Shown: positions 20,584 through 29,916, numbered from the stretch's first letter. The stretch is 64,000 bases of DNA from Chitinophagaceae bacterium (GCA_016708765.1 JADJFD010000003.1:1-64000), one strand, 5' to 3'. Notes: generated from the sequence alone by a model not told the origin. Numbers and translations: made by a program.

Positions 20584-20845
20584 AAAGAATGATAAAATAA
20601 GAGTGGTACCTGATGCCTGGCATTACTTCCGTAAACAAAAGGCTTTGGATAGTATCTATTGTGTTTATCCATTTGCTGCAAGACCTGGTTTTCTTGAGTC
20701 TACCATTGGTTATGTAAATAAAAAAAATTTCGTTTTTAAAGTAAAGAAATTGATCGAAAAGTATAAAGTCCCAGTATTATATTCCCTACTAAAACTGAAT
20801 AGGAAAAAAGTTTGGGAAGAAACAAGCCGGGGTGTTTTTAAATAG
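20576..20845 (+). pseudogene. Truncated GT25 glycosyltransferase remnant (3' third only)
   Basis: About 88 codons in one frame that match only the C-terminal third of GT25 copy A: VEKNDKIRVVPDAWHYFRKQ, KALDSIYCVYPFAARPGFLE, STIGYVNKKNFVFKVKKLIE, then KYKVPVLYSLLKLNRKKVWE. The N-terminal donor domain and the ExDD motif are absent. DNA identity with copy A is very high, with 79 identical bases at 20729-20807. The homology starts within the last codons of the FkbM gene, so the junction is a deletion or unequal crossover scar. It is unlikely to make an active enzyme. The 105 bases after it hold nothing I recognise. Confidence 0.8.
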
Positions 20846-20950
20846 GGAATAAGACGATTTATTGCTGAAGAATGTTTTACAATTTGATTTAGAGTCTTTC
20901 AATTATCGGAACTAGCTTCTTTCTATAAACTATTTGTCTTAAAAATATAA

Positions 20951-21727
20951 ATGAAGGTTTATGTCATAAATCTTAAAGATTCTGTTGATAGACGAAAATC
21001 AATAGTGGGTCAACTTCAAAAACTTAAAATTGATTTCGAATTAGTTGATGCTATCAATGGCTCGTTTTTAAGTGATGAAGAGTTAAGAGATAAGGCAGAT
21101 ATGGATGAGGTTGCAAAATATCCAGAGTGGTTGACCAAAAATGTGATTGCTACTTCTCTAAGCCATATGAGTGTTTACAAGCATATTTGTAACTCAACAG
21201 ATGATTGGCATCTAATACTGGAGGATGATGTTATTCTGCATGAGAATATGAAATCTGTATTGACCCATATCGAAGCCAACTCAGAAATATATAAGAACAG
21301 GGTCGTATTACTGTATGGATTAGCATATAAGGGAGAAATTGAACTATCTAAAAATGGTTTTTCCAGCGGCGAAGGTTTTAATGTTTATAAGGTATTGTGC
21401 AGAGAGGAAATAGGAGGTGCCGGAGCATATATAATTCATAAGGATACTGCCCGTCTTTTTCTTCTGAAGAATGATAAAATAAAAGTGGCTGCAGATTCCT
21501 GGTATTTTTTTTATCTGCAAGAGATTTATACGCAGGTTGATTGTGTTTATCCATTTGCCGCAAAGCCCGGACTTTTTGAGTCAACAATTGGCTATGTAAA
21601 CAAGACTTCTTTACCCTATAAAATAAAGCATTTTATTGATAAGAATAAATTACCTCTGTTCTATTCATTGTTGAGAAGAAAAAGAAAAGCTGTTTGGGAA
21701 AGAACTAGTAAAGTGGTAATAAAGTAA
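20951..21727 (+). CDS. Glycosyltransferase family 25 (copy B)
   Basis: Intact 258-residue GT25 protein. KVYVINLKDSVDRRKSIVGQ is the N-terminal signature, VIATSLSHMSVYKHI the mid motif, WHLILEDDVILHENM the metal/donor site, and GGAGAYIIHKDTARLFL follows. It aligns along its whole length with copy A (19025) but is clearly diverged, unlike the near-identical remnant in between. It is followed 25 bases later by another FkbM methyltransferase, repeating the GT25-then-FkbM order of copy A. The two pairs may add and methylate two different residues. Confidence 0.87.
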   Translation: MKVYVINLKDSVDRRKSIVGQLQKLKIDFELVDAINGSFLSDEELRDKADMDEVAKYPEWLTKNVIATSLSHMSVYKHICNSTDDWHLILEDDVILHENMKSVLTHIEANSEIYKNRVVLLYGLAYKGEIELSKNGFSSGEGFNVYKVLCREEIGGAGAYIIHKDTARLFLLKNDKIKVAADSWYFFYLQEIYTQVDCVYPFAAKPGLFESTIGYVNKTSLPYKIKHFIDKNKLPLFYSLLRRKRKAVWERTSKVVIK

Positions 21728-21752
21728 TTTTTTGTAGAATGAGAACTAACCT

Positions 21753-22529
21753 ATGTTAAAAAAGCTATTATTGGGCAACAGGCGGTTACAAAATTTTTGG
21801 TGGAAACTCTATAAGCTTTCCATAAAAGGTCTCAATTATGACAGGGGACATGTACCGTCTGCTAACGGGGAAGAATTTGCCTTAAAATATGCTCTGTCTG
21901 CGTTTGGGGCTAAAGAAAACATAGTTTTATTTGATGTTGGTGCCAACAGAGGTCAATATCTGACTATGGCAAAAAATGCAGCAGGGGAAAGGCTTCAAAT
22001 TTATTGCTTCGAGCCACAGTCGTCTGCCTTCGCCTTTCTTGAAAAATCAGCAGTCAAATATCAAAATGTGGTTATTGAAAATATGGGTTTAGGAGAGGGG
22101 CCTGCTGTTGTAAACCTATTTGCAGATTCAGATGCAAGCGATTATGCATCTCTCTATCCTGCCAACTACACCCAATACAATGTAAACCTTTCTAGGAAAG
22201 AAGAAATCAAAATTGACAGCTTAGACAACTACTGTAATCTTCATGGCATTAAAAGAATTAATTTTTTAAAAATAGATGTGGAGGGTCATGAGATTGGCGT
22301 ATTGAAAGGAGCATCTAAGTTGCTTAGTTCTGGAAATATTGATTTTATACAATTTGAATTTGGTCTTGCATCAATAGAGTCAAGGGTATTCCTTAAAGAT
22401 TTTTTTGCAATACTGCCCGAATATACAATTTATCGGATCCTGCCAAACGGATTAGCCAGGATCATCTATAGTGAGTATACGGAATTATTCTTAACTACAA
22501 ATTATCTTGCTGTTTTAAATAAAAATTAA
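21753..22529 (+). CDS. FkbM family methyltransferase (copy 4)
   Basis: Intact 258-residue SAM-dependent methyltransferase. NIVLFDVGANRGQYLTMAKN is the SAM loop, IYCFEPQSSAFAFLEKSAVK follows, and INFLKIDVEGHEIGVLKGAS is the FkbM signature. The C terminus (NGLARIIYSEYTELFLTTNY) is the usual family end. It ends 7 bases before the epimerase gene, so the genes are probably co-transcribed. It lacks the in-frame stop of copy 3. O-methylation of a glycan hydroxyl is the likely activity. Confidence 0.87.
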   Translation: MLKKLLLGNRRLQNFWWKLYKLSIKGLNYDRGHVPSANGEEFALKYALSAFGAKENIVLFDVGANRGQYLTMAKNAAGERLQIYCFEPQSSAFAFLEKSAVKYQNVVIENMGLGEGPAVVNLFADSDASDYASLYPANYTQYNVNLSRKEEIKIDSLDNYCNLHGIKRINFLKIDVEGHEIGVLKGASKLLSSGNIDFIQFEFGLASIESRVFLKDFFAILPEYTIYRILPNGLARIIYSEYTELFLTTNYLAVLNKN

Positions 22530-22536
22530 TCATACT

Positions 22537-23541
22537 ATGCCAAAATCTCTAGTTACCGGCGGAGCCGGATTTATCGGTGCACACACTGTAAATGAATTAT
22601 TAGCCATGGGCCACGAAGTAGTGGCTTTTGATGACCTTAGTGGTGGCTTCGAAGATTATGTAAACCCTGATGCCGTTTTTGTAAAAGGTTCTATTACGGA
22701 TCATGCACTGTTGGAGAAACTATTTGAAGAACACAAGTTTGATTATGTTTATCATCTTGCAGCTTATGCTGCAGAAGGATTAAGTCATTTTATCCGCCGG
22801 TTCAATTATACCAATAACCTGATAGGAAGTGTTAACCTTATCAATGAAAGTGTAAAACATAAAATAAAATGTTTTGTTTTCACTTCATCCATTGCAGTGT
22901 ATGGTGCCGGACAATTGCCGATGCTTGAAAGCACCATTCCGCAACCCGAAGATCCATATGGGGTTTCAAAATATGCAGTAGAACTGGATTTAAAAACCGC
23001 CCATGAAATGTTTGGTCTAAACTATGTAATCTTCCGGCCACACAATGTGTATGGTGAATACCAGAACATTGGCGACCGTTACCGCAATGTGATAGGGATA
23101 TTTATGAACCAGTTGATGCAGGGCAAATCATTGACGGTTTTTGGCGATGGGTTACAAACCCGGGCATTTAGTTATATCAGTGATGTGGCTCCTTATATTG
23201 CCAATTCGGTGAATATACCTGCTGCGTATAATGAAGTATTCAATATAGGAGCCGATCAGGAGTATACGGTATTGGAACTGGCAGAAACGGTAATGGAGGT
23301 ATTGAATATAAAAGGCGAAGTAAGAAAATTAGATGCAAGGAATGAAGTAATGCATGCTTATTCAGATCATTCAAAAGCTATAAAGGTTTTTGAAATAAAA
23401 GAAGGCACATTTACTTCATTGAAAGATGGTGTGGAGAAGATGGCTGTATGGGCTGTTAAAGCTGGTGCCAGGGAAAGCAACACTTTTTCCAATATTGAAA
23501 TACTTGAAAAATTACCACCGGTTTGGTTGGAGAAAAAATAA
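22537..23541 (+). CDS. NAD-dependent nucleotide-sugar epimerase (UDP-glucose 4-epimerase-like SDR)
   Basis: Intact 334-residue extended SDR. SLVTGGAGFIGAHTVNELLA is the NAD-binding start, YHLAAYAAEGLSHFIRRFNY follows, FTSSIAVYGAG holds the catalytic Ser, and DPYGVSKYAVE the YxxxK pair. FRPHNVYGEYQNIGDRYRNV and FGDGLQTRAFSYISDV match UDP-hexose 4-epimerases and related UDP-sugar epimerases. The particular AAYAAEGLSHF variant occurs in polysaccharide-locus members rather than in GalE proper. It is followed 6 bases later by a glycosyltransferase gene. Confidence 0.85.
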   Translation: MPKSLVTGGAGFIGAHTVNELLAMGHEVVAFDDLSGGFEDYVNPDAVFVKGSITDHALLEKLFEEHKFDYVYHLAAYAAEGLSHFIRRFNYTNNLIGSVNLINESVKHKIKCFVFTSSIAVYGAGQLPMLESTIPQPEDPYGVSKYAVELDLKTAHEMFGLNYVIFRPHNVYGEYQNIGDRYRNVIGIFMNQLMQGKSLTVFGDGLQTRAFSYISDVAPYIANSVNIPAAYNEVFNIGADQEYTVLELAETVMEVLNIKGEVRKLDARNEVMHAYSDHSKAIKVFEIKEGTFTSLKDGVEKMAVWAVKAGARESNTFSNIEILEKLPPVWLEKK

Positions 23542-23547
23542 TTATCG

Positions 23548-24629
23548 ATGCCATCCATTTTATTTGTTTGCCTACATCGTCCGGACAGGTCACCCTCTCA
23601 GCGTTTCCGGTTTGAGCAATATATCAATTACTTGAATGAACAGGGATTTGAAACTAAATTTTCATTCCTTTTGAATCCAAAAGATGATAAAAAGTTTTAT
23701 GCACCGGGAAATTATTTCAATAAGTTTATCATACTTATAAAGGGGTTTGCCAAAAGGATACATGAAACTTTTTTTGCAAAGAAACCGGATATCGTATTTG
23801 TGCAACGGGAATCTTTTATGCTGGGGACTTCTTTTTTTGAAAGAAAGTTTAGTAAACACTCTAAGCTGATCTTTGATTTCGATGATAGTATCTGGATGCA
23901 AAATGTGTCTGCAGCCAATAAAAAACTGGGTTTTTAAAAAATGCGGACAAGACAAAAGATAGTATTAAGACAGCTCATTTGATTATAGCAGGAAATCAGT
24001 ACCTGGCAAATTATGCATTGCAATTTAATAGTAATGTTATAATCATCCCTACAACAATTGATACGTTACAGTATACTGTCAAGCCGGAAACAGTAAAGGA
24101 TAAAGTGACCATTGGTTGGAGCGGTAGTTTTACAACGATACAGCATTTTGAATTTGCATTGGAAGCATTAAAAGAATTAAAGAGGAGATATGAAAATAAA
24201 ATTGATTTTCTGGTGATTGGGGATGCTAACTACCGGAACGAAGAACTTGGTATAAAAGGTATTGGCTGGAATGCAGCTACTGAGTTAGCTGATTTGCATG
24301 GCATGGATATCGGTATTATGCCTTTGCCGGATGATGAATGGGCAAAAGGAAAATGTGGATTAAAGGGATTGCAATATATGGCAGCGGGCATACCCACTAT
24401 TATGTCGCCTGTTGGTGTGAACAGTGAAATAATTAAAGATGGGGAAAATGGTTTTCTGGCGGGAACTACGGAAGAATGGGTCGAGAAATTGTCGATTTTA
24501 ATTGACTCAGCAGAACTCCGTAATAAATTTGCTATCAACGGACGAAAGGAAGTGGAGAATAAATATTAGATTGATGCAAATAAAGAAAAATATACAGCTG
24601 CAATGCAACTGGTTTTGAGAAAAAATTAG
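23548..24629 (+). CDS. Glycosyltransferase family 4, frameshift and late in-frame stop
   Basis: GT-B enzyme. ILFVCLHRPDRSPSQRFRFE starts the acceptor domain and LIFDFDDSIWM follows. A shift in the T/A runs near 23935 leads to KTAHLIIAGNQYLANYA. The donor domain has VTIGWSGSFTTIQHFEFALE, IGIMPLPDDEWAKGKCGLKG and MAAGIPTIMSPVGVNSEII. An in-frame TAG at 24567 (KY-stop-IDANKEKY) cuts off the last 20 codons, which remain open to a TAG at 24627. Repaired length is about 360 residues. It converges with the opposite-strand membrane protein gene 5 bases away. Confidence 0.75.
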
Positions 24630-24634
24630 GCAGA

Positions 24635-26002
24635 CTAAAATTTCAAAAATGGAATCAATAGTTGATTTGGTCGTTTATTCTTATAGAAAATAACAATTAG
24701 TGCTACAGCATAAAATGGCAGACAAGGTATTTTATAACGGGATAAAGTGCCAAAATTATAAGAGGAAATACCAACGGCAAAGGCAAAGATTAAAGTGAAA
24801 ACAAGGCAGAACTGAATAGTAGGGTCGGCTGATATTGTTGCCCAAATATTTTTTAGGCCAATTTTGAAAATTATTTTTAAAGTAAGAAAAAGAAACAGCA
24901 ATGCTTCCAAAGCAGTAATTGCAACAATGGGTTTTCTTGCTTCCCAGGGGTAGGGTCTGAATAAAGTAACATTGATAGCGGCAGGTATTTTAGTAAGCAA
25001 TCCTCCAATTCCAGATCCTACATCTCCTAAACTATACGCAGACCCCCCTTCTGTTTCCGAAACCCAATTAATATAATCCCTTGTGGTAGCTGAAGTTTGG
25101 GCAATATTTTCCAACGAATATTTTCCAAGATCTTCTGAAAACTGTGATAAAGCTAATGTCAGCGTACCGAAAATTACTGCTATAAAAACAACTTTAGCAA
25201 GTTGCCTGCCATACCAGTTTTTAATAGTACGGGAGTAATAAAAGAATATCCAAAGCAATAAGGCGGGAACAAAAGCCATAGCTATATAAAGCTTGATATT
25301 TATCAGCAATAGAAAATTAATAATCGCAATGATGAAAATTTTGAGTCTGTAATCCTTATAAGTCATTATTCGTACAATACAATAAAACAACCAACTTAGA
25401 GCGAAAAGACAAATTGTATCTTTAAATATTCCCGAGCCCCACACTATCAAACTGGGAATAAATAAAGTAGCTAATGCCATAGGTTTTGTTAGATTAGGAT
25501 AAAGTGTTACAAAGGCTCTAAATAAAGCCCACACTCCCCAAAAGGAAAGAAATGCGAACAGACATGCAGTAATGATGAAACTGTTAAAAGTAAAAAGATT
25601 AAGGACGGCAGTGATTGCACAAACTGTAAACGTTGCTGGATCCCTATAAAAATATAATTTCCCCCAAAGTTCATAATACCTTGGATCTCCAGGTTGGGCT
25701 CTATGCAATATCAGATCAAGCCAGGCGCCAAAAGAATGGTCAATGCTTTTATTTGCCGTATAGGCATTTTCAAAAATATTTACAGTATCGCCACCGTCAT
25801 AATAATATGTAAATACAAAACTGATCACTAAAGCTCCCAGCATTTTAAATGTTAAGGCAGGAATAAAGTAAGGTCTCCAGGGGTGGTCTCTTCTGTAATG
25901 TTTATTGCGATATTTAATAGCGATACCAAAAAAAATGGCAAGATAAATTGGAAGAATAATAAAATCTATAAGTGGTATGATAGTAAATTCGTAATAGTTC
26001 AT
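24635..26002 (-). CDS. Multi-spanning membrane protein, candidate O-antigen polymerase-like
   Basis: An intact, very hydrophobic protein of about 455 residues with roughly ten membrane segments. The periplasmic-loop candidates are between the first and third helices (YYYDGGDTVNIFENAYTANK, HRAQPGDPRYYELWGKLYFY) and near the end (TEGGSAYSLGDVGSGIGGLL, FRPYPWEARKP). ATG at 26002 is the only in-frame ATG; TTG at 26020 would extend it by six residues. I do not recognise a named family. No other Wzy-like protein is present although a Wzx is, so this is the best candidate for the polymerase, but a glycosyltransferase of GT-C type is also possible. It is the only minus-strand gene of the polysaccharide locus. 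Confidence 0.6.
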   Translation of the reverse strand: MNYYEFTIIPLIDFIILPIYLAIFFGIAIKYRNKHYRRDHPWRPYFIPALTFKMLGALVISFVFTYYYDGGDTVNIFENAYTANKSIDHSFGAWLDLILHRAQPGDPRYYELWGKLYFYRDPATFTVCAITAVLNLFTFNSFIITACLFAFLSFWGVWALFRAFVTLYPNLTKPMALATLFIPSLIVWGSGIFKDTICLFALSWLFYCIVRIMTYKDYRLKIFIIAIINFLLLINIKLYIAMAFVPALLLWIFFYYSRTIKNWYGRQLAKVVFIAVIFGTLTLALSQFSEDLGKYSLENIAQTSATTRDYINWVSETEGGSAYSLGDVGSGIGGLLTKIPAAINVTLFRPYPWEARKPIVAITALEALLFLFLTLKIIFKIGLKNIWATISADPTIQFCLVFTLIFAFAVGISSYNFGTLSRYKIPCLPFYAVALIVIFYKNKRPNQLLIPFLKF

Positions 26003-26033
26003 GATTATTAAATCATTCAATATTTAGCGTAAC

Positions 26034-27938
26034 ATGTGTGGTATAACAGGCATATTTTCACTTTCTTCAAAAACAACTGACCGGCTTTCAAAAATAAAGG
26101 TTTCTTGTGACACACTGCTTCACCGGGGACCAGATGGAGGTGATTTCTTTACAGATGGGAATGCAGCGTTGGGGCACCGCAGGTTGAGTATTATTGATAC
26201 ATCAGCAAATGGTAATCAACCCATGAAAGATGCTACAGGACGATTTGTAATCATATTCAACGGAGAGCTGTTTAATTACCAGGAATTAAAGGAAAAATAT
26301 TTTCCTGAGAAAACAGACTGGCACTCGCAGTCTGATACGGAAGTATTATTATATCTATTTATAAAGATGAAGGAACAATGCCTTCCTTTACTTTACGGTT
26401 TCTTTGCATTTGCAATTTATGACACAGCAGAAAAAAAACTATTCCTTGCTAGAGATAGATTTGGAAAGAAGCCAATTTACTACCACTATTCTCCTTCTTC
26501 TTTTTTTGCTTTTGCTTCAGAATTAAAAAGCCTGCAGGATTATGATATACCCAAGGAAATAGATTTTACTTCGTTACAACAATATCTGCAGTTTAATTAT
26601 ATACCTGAGCCATCGTCCATGCTTTTGCATGTTAAAAAATTGCGTCCAGGGCATTATATGAATGTGGATGAAAAAGTAGTAGAAGAAAAATGTTTTTATG
26701 AACTTGAATATAAGTCAGGAGACCAAGACTCAAAAGCTATCAGCTATACTTCTGCCTGCAATCAGCTAGAAGTATTAATGGAGAAGTCGGTACAACGAAG
26801 ATTGATTTCGGATGTGCCATTGGGAGCTTTTTTGAGTGGAGGTATCGATTCTTCTGTAATTGTTGCACTTGCCAGCCGCCATACCCAGCATCTCAATACT
26901 TTTTCAATCGGGTACAAGGATCATCCGTTTTTTGACGAAACAAAATATGCGAATCTTGTTGCTAAAAAATATGGAACTAACCATACTGTTTTTTCATTGA
27001 CCAATGATGATTTCCTGGAACATATTGATGATGTGCTAAATAGTATTGATGAACCTTTTGCAGATTCATCTGCAATACCTGTTTATATTTTAAGCAAGCA
27101 TACAAGGAATCATGTAACGGTTGCATTGTCCGGCGATGGTGGCGACGAGGTGTTTGCTGGGTATAATAAACATGCTGCAGAATTAAGAATACGGCAACGG
27201 TCATTGCTTAATCAACTTGTAAAAACGGCAAATCCTCTTTGGAAGATACTGCCTCAATCAAGAAATAATAAGTTCACTAATAAGTTTCGTCAGTTTCATC
27301 GTTTTTCTGAAGGGGCTAAATTGAATGTAAAAGAAAGATACTGGCGTTGGGCTGGTTTTTTATCGGAAGATAAAGCTGCCAATATGCTAAGTCCGCTTTC
27401 GAAAAGCAAAGTAGATCAAGATTCTTTTAATCAACAAAAAGAATTTTTGTTGCGGCATTTAAAAGGGGGAAAAGAAATGGAAGATTTTCTGGCAACAGAT
27501 ATGGGGCTTGTATTGCTTAGTGATATGTTGGTAAAGGTTGATAGAATGAGTATGGCAAACAGCTTGGAAGTAAGAAGCCCTTTTTTAGATCATGAAGTAG
27601 TTGATTTTGCTTTTTCGTTACCAACTTCTTATAAAATTGACAGTAGCATAAAAAAGAAAATCGTTCAAGATACTTTTCGTAAATATCTTCCAGAGGAATT
27701 ATATAACCGTCCAAAACATGGTTTTGAGATTCCATTACTTGAGTGGTTTAGAAAAGACCTAAGAGGCTTAATAACTGGAGATCTGCTAAATGATAATTTT
27801 ATCGAAGCGCAGGGGGTCTTTGAAATAAAAGCAATACAAAATATAAAATCGAAGTTGTTCTCCTCTAATCCTGGCGATGCGCATGCGACCATCTGGGCTT
27901 TACTTGTTTTCCAACATTGGTGGAAGAGAAATTTTTGA
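26034..27938 (+). CDS. asnB: Asparagine synthetase (glutamine-hydrolysing) AsnB-type amidotransferase
   Basis: Intact 634-residue protein. It begins MCGITGIF, with Cys2 the glutaminase nucleophile after Met removal, then LLHRGPDGGDFF, IFNGELFNYQELK and GHRRLSIID of the N-terminal domain. The synthetase domain has the PP-loop LGAFLSGGIDSSVIVAL at about residues 262-278, VALSGDGGDEVFAGYNKH and LEVRSPFLDHEVVDFA. It starts 31 bases from the divergent membrane protein gene. In polysaccharide loci such proteins often amidate a uronic acid carboxyl group rather than make free asparagine. That role would suit the uronic acid pathway here, but the motifs cannot separate the two. Confidence 0.9.
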   Translation: MCGITGIFSLSSKTTDRLSKIKVSCDTLLHRGPDGGDFFTDGNAALGHRRLSIIDTSANGNQPMKDATGRFVIIFNGELFNYQELKEKYFPEKTDWHSQSDTEVLLYLFIKMKEQCLPLLYGFFAFAIYDTAEKKLFLARDRFGKKPIYYHYSPSSFFAFASELKSLQDYDIPKEIDFTSLQQYLQFNYIPEPSSMLLHVKKLRPGHYMNVDEKVVEEKCFYELEYKSGDQDSKAISYTSACNQLEVLMEKSVQRRLISDVPLGAFLSGGIDSSVIVALASRHTQHLNTFSIGYKDHPFFDETKYANLVAKKYGTNHTVFSLTNDDFLEHIDDVLNSIDEPFADSSAIPVYILSKHTRNHVTVALSGDGGDEVFAGYNKHAAELRIRQRSLLNQLVKTANPLWKILPQSRNNKFTNKFRQFHRFSEGAKLNVKERYWRWAGFLSEDKAANMLSPLSKSKVDQDSFNQQKEFLLRHLKGGKEMEDFLATDMGLVLLSDMLVKVDRMSMANSLEVRSPFLDHEVVDFAFSLPTSYKIDSSIKKKIVQDTFRKYLPEELYNRPKHGFEIPLLEWFRKDLRGLITGDLLNDNFIEAQGVFEIKAIQNIKSKLFSSNPGDAHATIWALLVFQHWWKRNF

Positions 27939-27960
27939 TCAAAAAAGTATAATAATCACT

Positions 27961-29154
27961 ATGCCCAAAGTACTCCGTATTCTAAACAGGTTAATTATTG
28001 GAGGGCCATTATTGAATGCCTCGTATCTTACCAAATATCTTTCTCCCGAATTTGAAACCTTGCTGGTGGTGGGTGAAAAAGAGTTGCATGAAAAAGATGC
28101 AAGTTTTATAACGGATGAGCTTGGTATCAAGCCGTTGTATCTTCCACAAATGGGCCGTTCCATCAACCCAATGAGGGACTATTCTGCTTTTCGAAGAATG
28201 AAAGATATTATCCGTGATTTTAAACCGGACATAGTACATACACATGCTGCCAAACCAGGAGCTATTGGCAGAATGGCGGCGAGTCAACTAAAGGTGCCGG
28301 TGATTGTGCATACTTATCATGGGCATGTTTTTCATTCGTATTTTAACTCAACTAAAACGAGGCTTGTTTTAGAAGCAGAACGATTTCTCGCAAAAAAAAC
28401 CAGTGCAATTGTTGTCATCAGTACTGCACAGCAAAAAGAACTGGTGGAGGATTTTAAAATTGCTCCGGCAGATAAATTCAGAATAATACCATTGGGACTT
28501 GATCTTGATAAATTTTCGCAAGACTATTTGGCCAAGCGAAAAAAATTTAGAGAGGAGTTTGGACTTGCAGACGATCAAATAGTAATTGCTATTATTGGAA
28601 GATTAGTGCCAGTAAAAAATCATACACTTTTTCTAGAAGCGTTACAATATGTGTTGAATAATACAACCAGAAAAGTGAAGGCATTTATTGTTGGTGATGG
28701 AGAAACAAGACAGGCACTTGAAGCCAAGGCAAAAGAACTAGGGGTTTTATTTACAGGTGAAAAAGATACAAACCATCCTCATCCATTGATATTTACCTCT
28801 TGGCGGAGTGATGTGGATGTTATTAATGCAGGTGCAGATATAATTGCTCTTACCTCTTTTAATGAAGGCACACCGGTTAGTCTGATAGAAGCGCAGGCCG
28901 CTAATAATCCAATTGTTTCTACCTGTGTTGGCGGCATAAGCGATGTGGTACTGGAAGGCAAGTCTGGTTTGTTATCACCTGTCTCTGACAATCAACAATT
29001 TTGCATTAACTTATTAGAGTTGGTAACTAACGACGAACTAAGAACCAGTTTATCAAAGCAAGGAAATGCATTTGTAAAGGAGCAATTTAGTTATCAGCGA
29101 TTGATGAAGGATATGAGTAGTTTGTATCATGAGTTATTAGCAAACAAAAAATAG
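27961..29154 (+). CDS. Glycosyltransferase family 4
   Basis: Intact 397-residue GT-B enzyme. ATG 27961 (MPKVLRILNRLIIGGPLLNA) gives the usual N-terminal glycine-rich loop; the longer in-frame reading overlaps asnB. PDIVHTHAAKPGAIGRMAAS, VIVHTYHGHVFHSYF and IAIIGRLVPVKNHTLFLEAL are typical GT4 features. The donor motif is ALTSFNEGTPVSLIEAQAAN (E-x7-E). Close relatives in this phylum sit next to YwqE-type phosphatases, as here (next gene 2 bases away). The linkage made is unknown. Confidence 0.87.
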   Translation: MPKVLRILNRLIIGGPLLNASYLTKYLSPEFETLLVVGEKELHEKDASFITDELGIKPLYLPQMGRSINPMRDYSAFRRMKDIIRDFKPDIVHTHAAKPGAIGRMAASQLKVPVIVHTYHGHVFHSYFNSTKTRLVLEAERFLAKKTSAIVVISTAQQKELVEDFKIAPADKFRIIPLGLDLDKFSQDYLAKRKKFREEFGLADDQIVIAIIGRLVPVKNHTLFLEALQYVLNNTTRKVKAFIVGDGETRQALEAKAKELGVLFTGEKDTNHPHPLIFTSWRSDVDVINAGADIIALTSFNEGTPVSLIEAQAANNPIVSTCVGGISDVVLEGKSGLLSPVSDNQQFCINLLELVTNDELRTSLSKQGNAFVKEQFSYQRLMKDMSSLYHELLANKK

Positions 29155-29156
29155 CA

Positions 29157-29894
29157 ATGGGTTTATTTAGCAGAAAGAAAAGTGGACAACCGGCCAATTT
29201 CAGTTTATTGAAAACAGATATGCATTCGCACCTTATTCCTGGTGTGGACGATGGCGCAAGAGATATGGAAACATCGTTGGAACTTATCCGAGGCATGCAG
29301 GAGCTGGGTTATTCTAAAATTATTACTACGCCACATATTCTTTGGGATATGTATAAAAACACCAGCGAAATCATCTTAGAAAAATTGGAGTTATTGAGAG
29401 CTGCTGTCAAAGAGGCTGGAATAGATGTAGAAATAAATGCCGCCGCCGAATATTTCTTGGATGAACATGTAGAAGAATTGCTGAAAGAAAAGAAGCCATT
29501 ACTTACCATCCATAAGAATTGGGTTTTGTCGGAGTTTTCATTGGCCTATCCATCTCATAGTTTGAAATCTATTTTATTTGAAATGCAAATGCAGGGTTAT
29601 CAGCCAGTAATTGCACACCCTGAACGATATATATATTTAATGGATGCAAAAGGTTTTTATGACGAGTTAAAAGATATCGGATGTTTATTTCAGCTTAATC
29701 TGCCCTCAATTGGTGGATATTACGGGAAATCTGTTCAGGAATTGGCGCAGTATCTTATAAAGAAAGAATATTACGATTTAATAGGAACTGACTTGCATAA
29801 TGAAAGATACCTTGAATCATTACATAATCCTGCACTGGCTGATCCACTAAAAAAGATGTGTGATAGTGGAAAAATTCGAAATTTAGAATTGTAA
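29157..29894 (+). CDS. Tyrosine-protein phosphatase, CpsB/YwqE (PHP) family
   Basis: Intact 245-residue PHP-fold metallophosphatase. Metal motifs in order: KTDMHSHLIPGVDDGA (residues about 20-35), ITTPHILWDMYKN, EINAAAEYFLD, VIAHPERYIYLMD and IGTDLHNERY. CpsB/YwqE proteins dephosphorylate the tyrosine-rich tail of Wzc-type kinases that control capsule or EPS chain length. No Wzc is in the window, so it presumably lies upstream of rmlA or elsewhere. A strong terminator follows at 29917, which marks the end of the polysaccharide transcription unit. Confidence 0.88.
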   Translation: MGLFSRKKSGQPANFSLLKTDMHSHLIPGVDDGARDMETSLELIRGMQELGYSKIITTPHILWDMYKNTSEIILEKLELLRAAVKEAGIDVEINAAAEYFLDEHVEELLKEKKPLLTIHKNWVLSEFSLAYPSHSLKSILFEMQMQGYQPVIAHPERYIYLMDAKGFYDELKDIGCLFQLNLPSIGGYYGKSVQELAQYLIKKEYYDLIGTDLHNERYLESLHNPALADPLKKMCDSGKIRNLEL

Positions 29895-29916
29895 AGAATA
29901 TTAACCTATTTTGAAT

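Noticed and set aside
19681..20807. Repeats in the GT25 region as a mobile element or repeat array
   Set aside because: The repeat is coding sequence of one gene family, with no terminal inverted repeats, target duplication or transposase.
10299..24569. Reassigned TAG codon, suggested by in-frame TAG at 10299, 20056 and 24567
   Set aside because: TAG also ends the late frame at 24627 and several intact genes, and the same region is full of indels, so these are better explained as point errors or decay.
2331..24629. Programmed ribosomal frameshifting as the cause of the breaks
   Set aside because: There are too many, with no common slippery sequence or downstream structure, and they affect unrelated genes.
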